DNA of 64,000 bases from Microbacterium foliorum (GTDB lineage Bacteria > Actinomycetota > Actinomycetes > Actinomycetales > Microbacteriaceae): contig NZ_CP041040.1 of assembly GCF_006385575.1 (NCBI RefSeq), positions 3,038,001-3,102,000 of the forward strand, given 5' to 3'. Both the position numbers and the translations under genes were made by a program. Shown piece by piece: positions 62,973 through 64,000 of this stretch. Under the pieces are notes generated by a model that did no database searches, was not told the origin of the DNA, and saw nothing but the letters and a program-made list of their open reading frames with translations. Numbering within the stretch: position 1 is the first letter of the stretch; each line of letters starts with the position of its first letter.

Positions 62973-63253
62973 CCGACAAGCCGCAGCATCTTCCGGTCGA
63001 GGCCCTCGACGACTGGACCGCCGCCGCCTCCACCGCCCTCGGGATCGACCGTGAGTCGGTCGACATCGGGCTGCTCCTCGATCTCGCCCGCGACGTCGCG
63101 CACGGCGTCGCCCGTCCGGCTGCCCCGCTCAGCGCCTACCTCGCCGGCCTCGCCGCAGGGCGCGCAGGCGGCAGCCGCGAGGACACCGCCGCGGCGGTCG
63201 CCACGATCACCGCACTGGCGGCATCCTGGCGCGCCGACGACGACGAGTCCTGA
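62969..63253 (+). CDS. DUF6457-like protein of the molybdenum-cofactor operon
   Basis: This 94-residue helical protein has VEALDDWTAAASTALGIDRE, VDIGLLLDLARDVAHGVARPAAPLSAYLAGLAAG, matching the small protein found after mobA in many actinobacteria. It overlaps mobA by ATGA. The function is unknown; a role in cofactor assembly is inferred from position. Confidence 0.8.
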   Translation: MTDKPQHLPVEALDDWTAAASTALGIDRESVDIGLLLDLARDVAHGVARPAAPLSAYLAGLAAGRAGGSREDTAAAVATITALAASWRADDDES

Positions 63254-63315
63254 ACTTCTCATCGCCGCCCTCCCCGGTGTGATCGGGAACGACCGCGGCC
63301 GGGCCAGAGTCGGTC

Positions 63316-64000
63316 TCAGTCTTCGGGTTCGCCCGAGAGGATGCCGCGCAGCCAGTCGCGCGCCTCGACGAACACGTCGTCGTCGTAGCGGTCGGGGTAC
63401 TGCACGATCTGCCGATCGGCCCGCGGGTACGACCCGAGGAAGACCACGCGTGGGCTGAACCGACGGATGCCGAGCAGGGCGTCGGCCATGCGCTCGTGCT
63501 CGATATGCCCGTCGGCGTCGATCACGAACCGGTAGCGGCCGAGCTCGTCTCCGATGGGGCGCGACTGGATGAGCGAGAGGTTGATGCCGCGGGTCGAGAA
63601 CTGCTCGAGCATCTCGAGGAGAGAGCCGGGGTGATCGTTGGGGAGTTCGACGATCAGCGACGTCTTGTCCGCGCCGGTCGGGGCCGGGGCGGAGGTGGTG
63701 CGGGTGACGAGCACGAAGCGGGTGACGGCCTGGGCGTTGTCGCCGATGCCCTCGGCCAGCACGTCGACGTCGAGGTGCTTCACGACGCCGGGAGCGGCGA
63801 TGGCCGCCTGCGCAGGAAGACTGCCGTCGAGCATGCCGACCGCCGATGCGACGTTGCTCGCCGCGGGCACGTGCGAGTGGGTGGGCAGATGTGCGCCGAG
63901 CCAGCCGTGGCACTGCCCGTAGGCGACGGGGTGCGCTGCGATCACCTTGACGTCCGACAGCGTGGTTCCCCGGGGAGCCACGAGCACGAAGTTGACCCGC
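63316..64000 (-). CDS. pheA: Prephenate dehydratase, 5' end beyond window
   Basis: The minus-strand frame is open to the right edge. It reads VAPRGTTLSDVKVIAAHPVAYGQC, FVLVTRTTSAPAP and an ACT domain with ELPNDHPGSLLEMLEQF then LIQSRPIG (the ESRP-type phenylalanine-binding site). It makes phenylpyruvate and is feedback-inhibited by phenylalanine. The N-terminal part is outside. The C-terminal tail of about 35 residues after the ACT domain is usual for actinobacterial forms. Confidence 0.93.
   Translation of the reverse strand, partial: RVNFVLVAPRGTTLSDVKVIAAHPVAYGQCHGWLGAHLPTHSHVPAASNVASAVGMLDGSLPAQAAIAAPGVVKHLDVDVLAEGIGDNAQAVTRFVLVTRTTSAPAPTGADKTSLIVELPNDHPGSLLEMLEQFSTRGINLSLIQSRPIGDELGRYRFVIDADGHIEHERMADALLGIRRFSPRVVFLGSYPRADRQIVQYPDRYDDDVFVEARDWLRGILSGEPED

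Overview
The window is GC-rich (about 70 percent by eye), densely packed, uses many GTG starts and 4-nt ATGA/GTGA overlaps, and carries actinobacterial gene types (CmtR, ClpC, short ArgA, mobA plus a DUF6457-like gene, GPP34, cydABDC). The best guess is a Microbacterium-like member of the Microbacteriaceae. This is inferred from gene content and was not computed.

1 to 25.7 kb is a carbohydrate-scavenging region. A ThuA-domain gene cut by the left edge diverges from a LacI regulator. Next come a GH127-type beta-L-arabinofuranosidase, a GH36/GH27 alpha-galactosidase pair, and a minus-strand operon (binding protein, two permeases, GH3, ThuA, Gfo/Idh/MocA) controlled by a second LacI regulator. 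Near-identical CG-centred palindromes lie upstream of the binding-protein gene and between GH127 and GH36, which ties these units into one putative regulon. After four unrelated genes (an export-type membrane protein and a GPP34 protein behind twin MerR-type promoters, a MerR regulator, a lipoprotein), a second ABC transporter, GH36 and ROK regulator form a separate alpha-galactoside unit.

25.8 to 35.8 kb is accessory DNA ending at the 3' end of tRNA-Ser(CGA). It starts with a broken cell-wall-anchor tail. It holds a cadmium/lead-type cassette (thioredoxin-like, tiny zinc ribbon, lspA, cadD, cadA, cmtR) framed by a perfect 21-bp direct repeat, and then orphan genes including a frameshifted GIY-YIG gene. 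No integrase is visible.

36 to 64 kb is mostly core genome: a possible Fe(II) dioxygenase, the bd oxidase set cydABDC with a SufR-like regulator, radA, a short ArgA, clpC with a ClgR-type box, a DUF2975-like/HTH operon, vapBC, a dicarboxylate-type symporter, a CPA1 antiporter, an HspR-like regulator with Hsp20, a luciferase-like oxidoreductase, a DUF559-like nuclease, moeA-mobA, and pheA cut by the right edge. Two families of short palindromic intergenic repeats occur here. One (consensus GGATGCGAAAGTGACCCCGC) forms three arrays at 45.6, 59.1 and 60.4 kb, the last two flanking the DUF559-like gene. An in-frame palindromic insert sits in the CydD linker.
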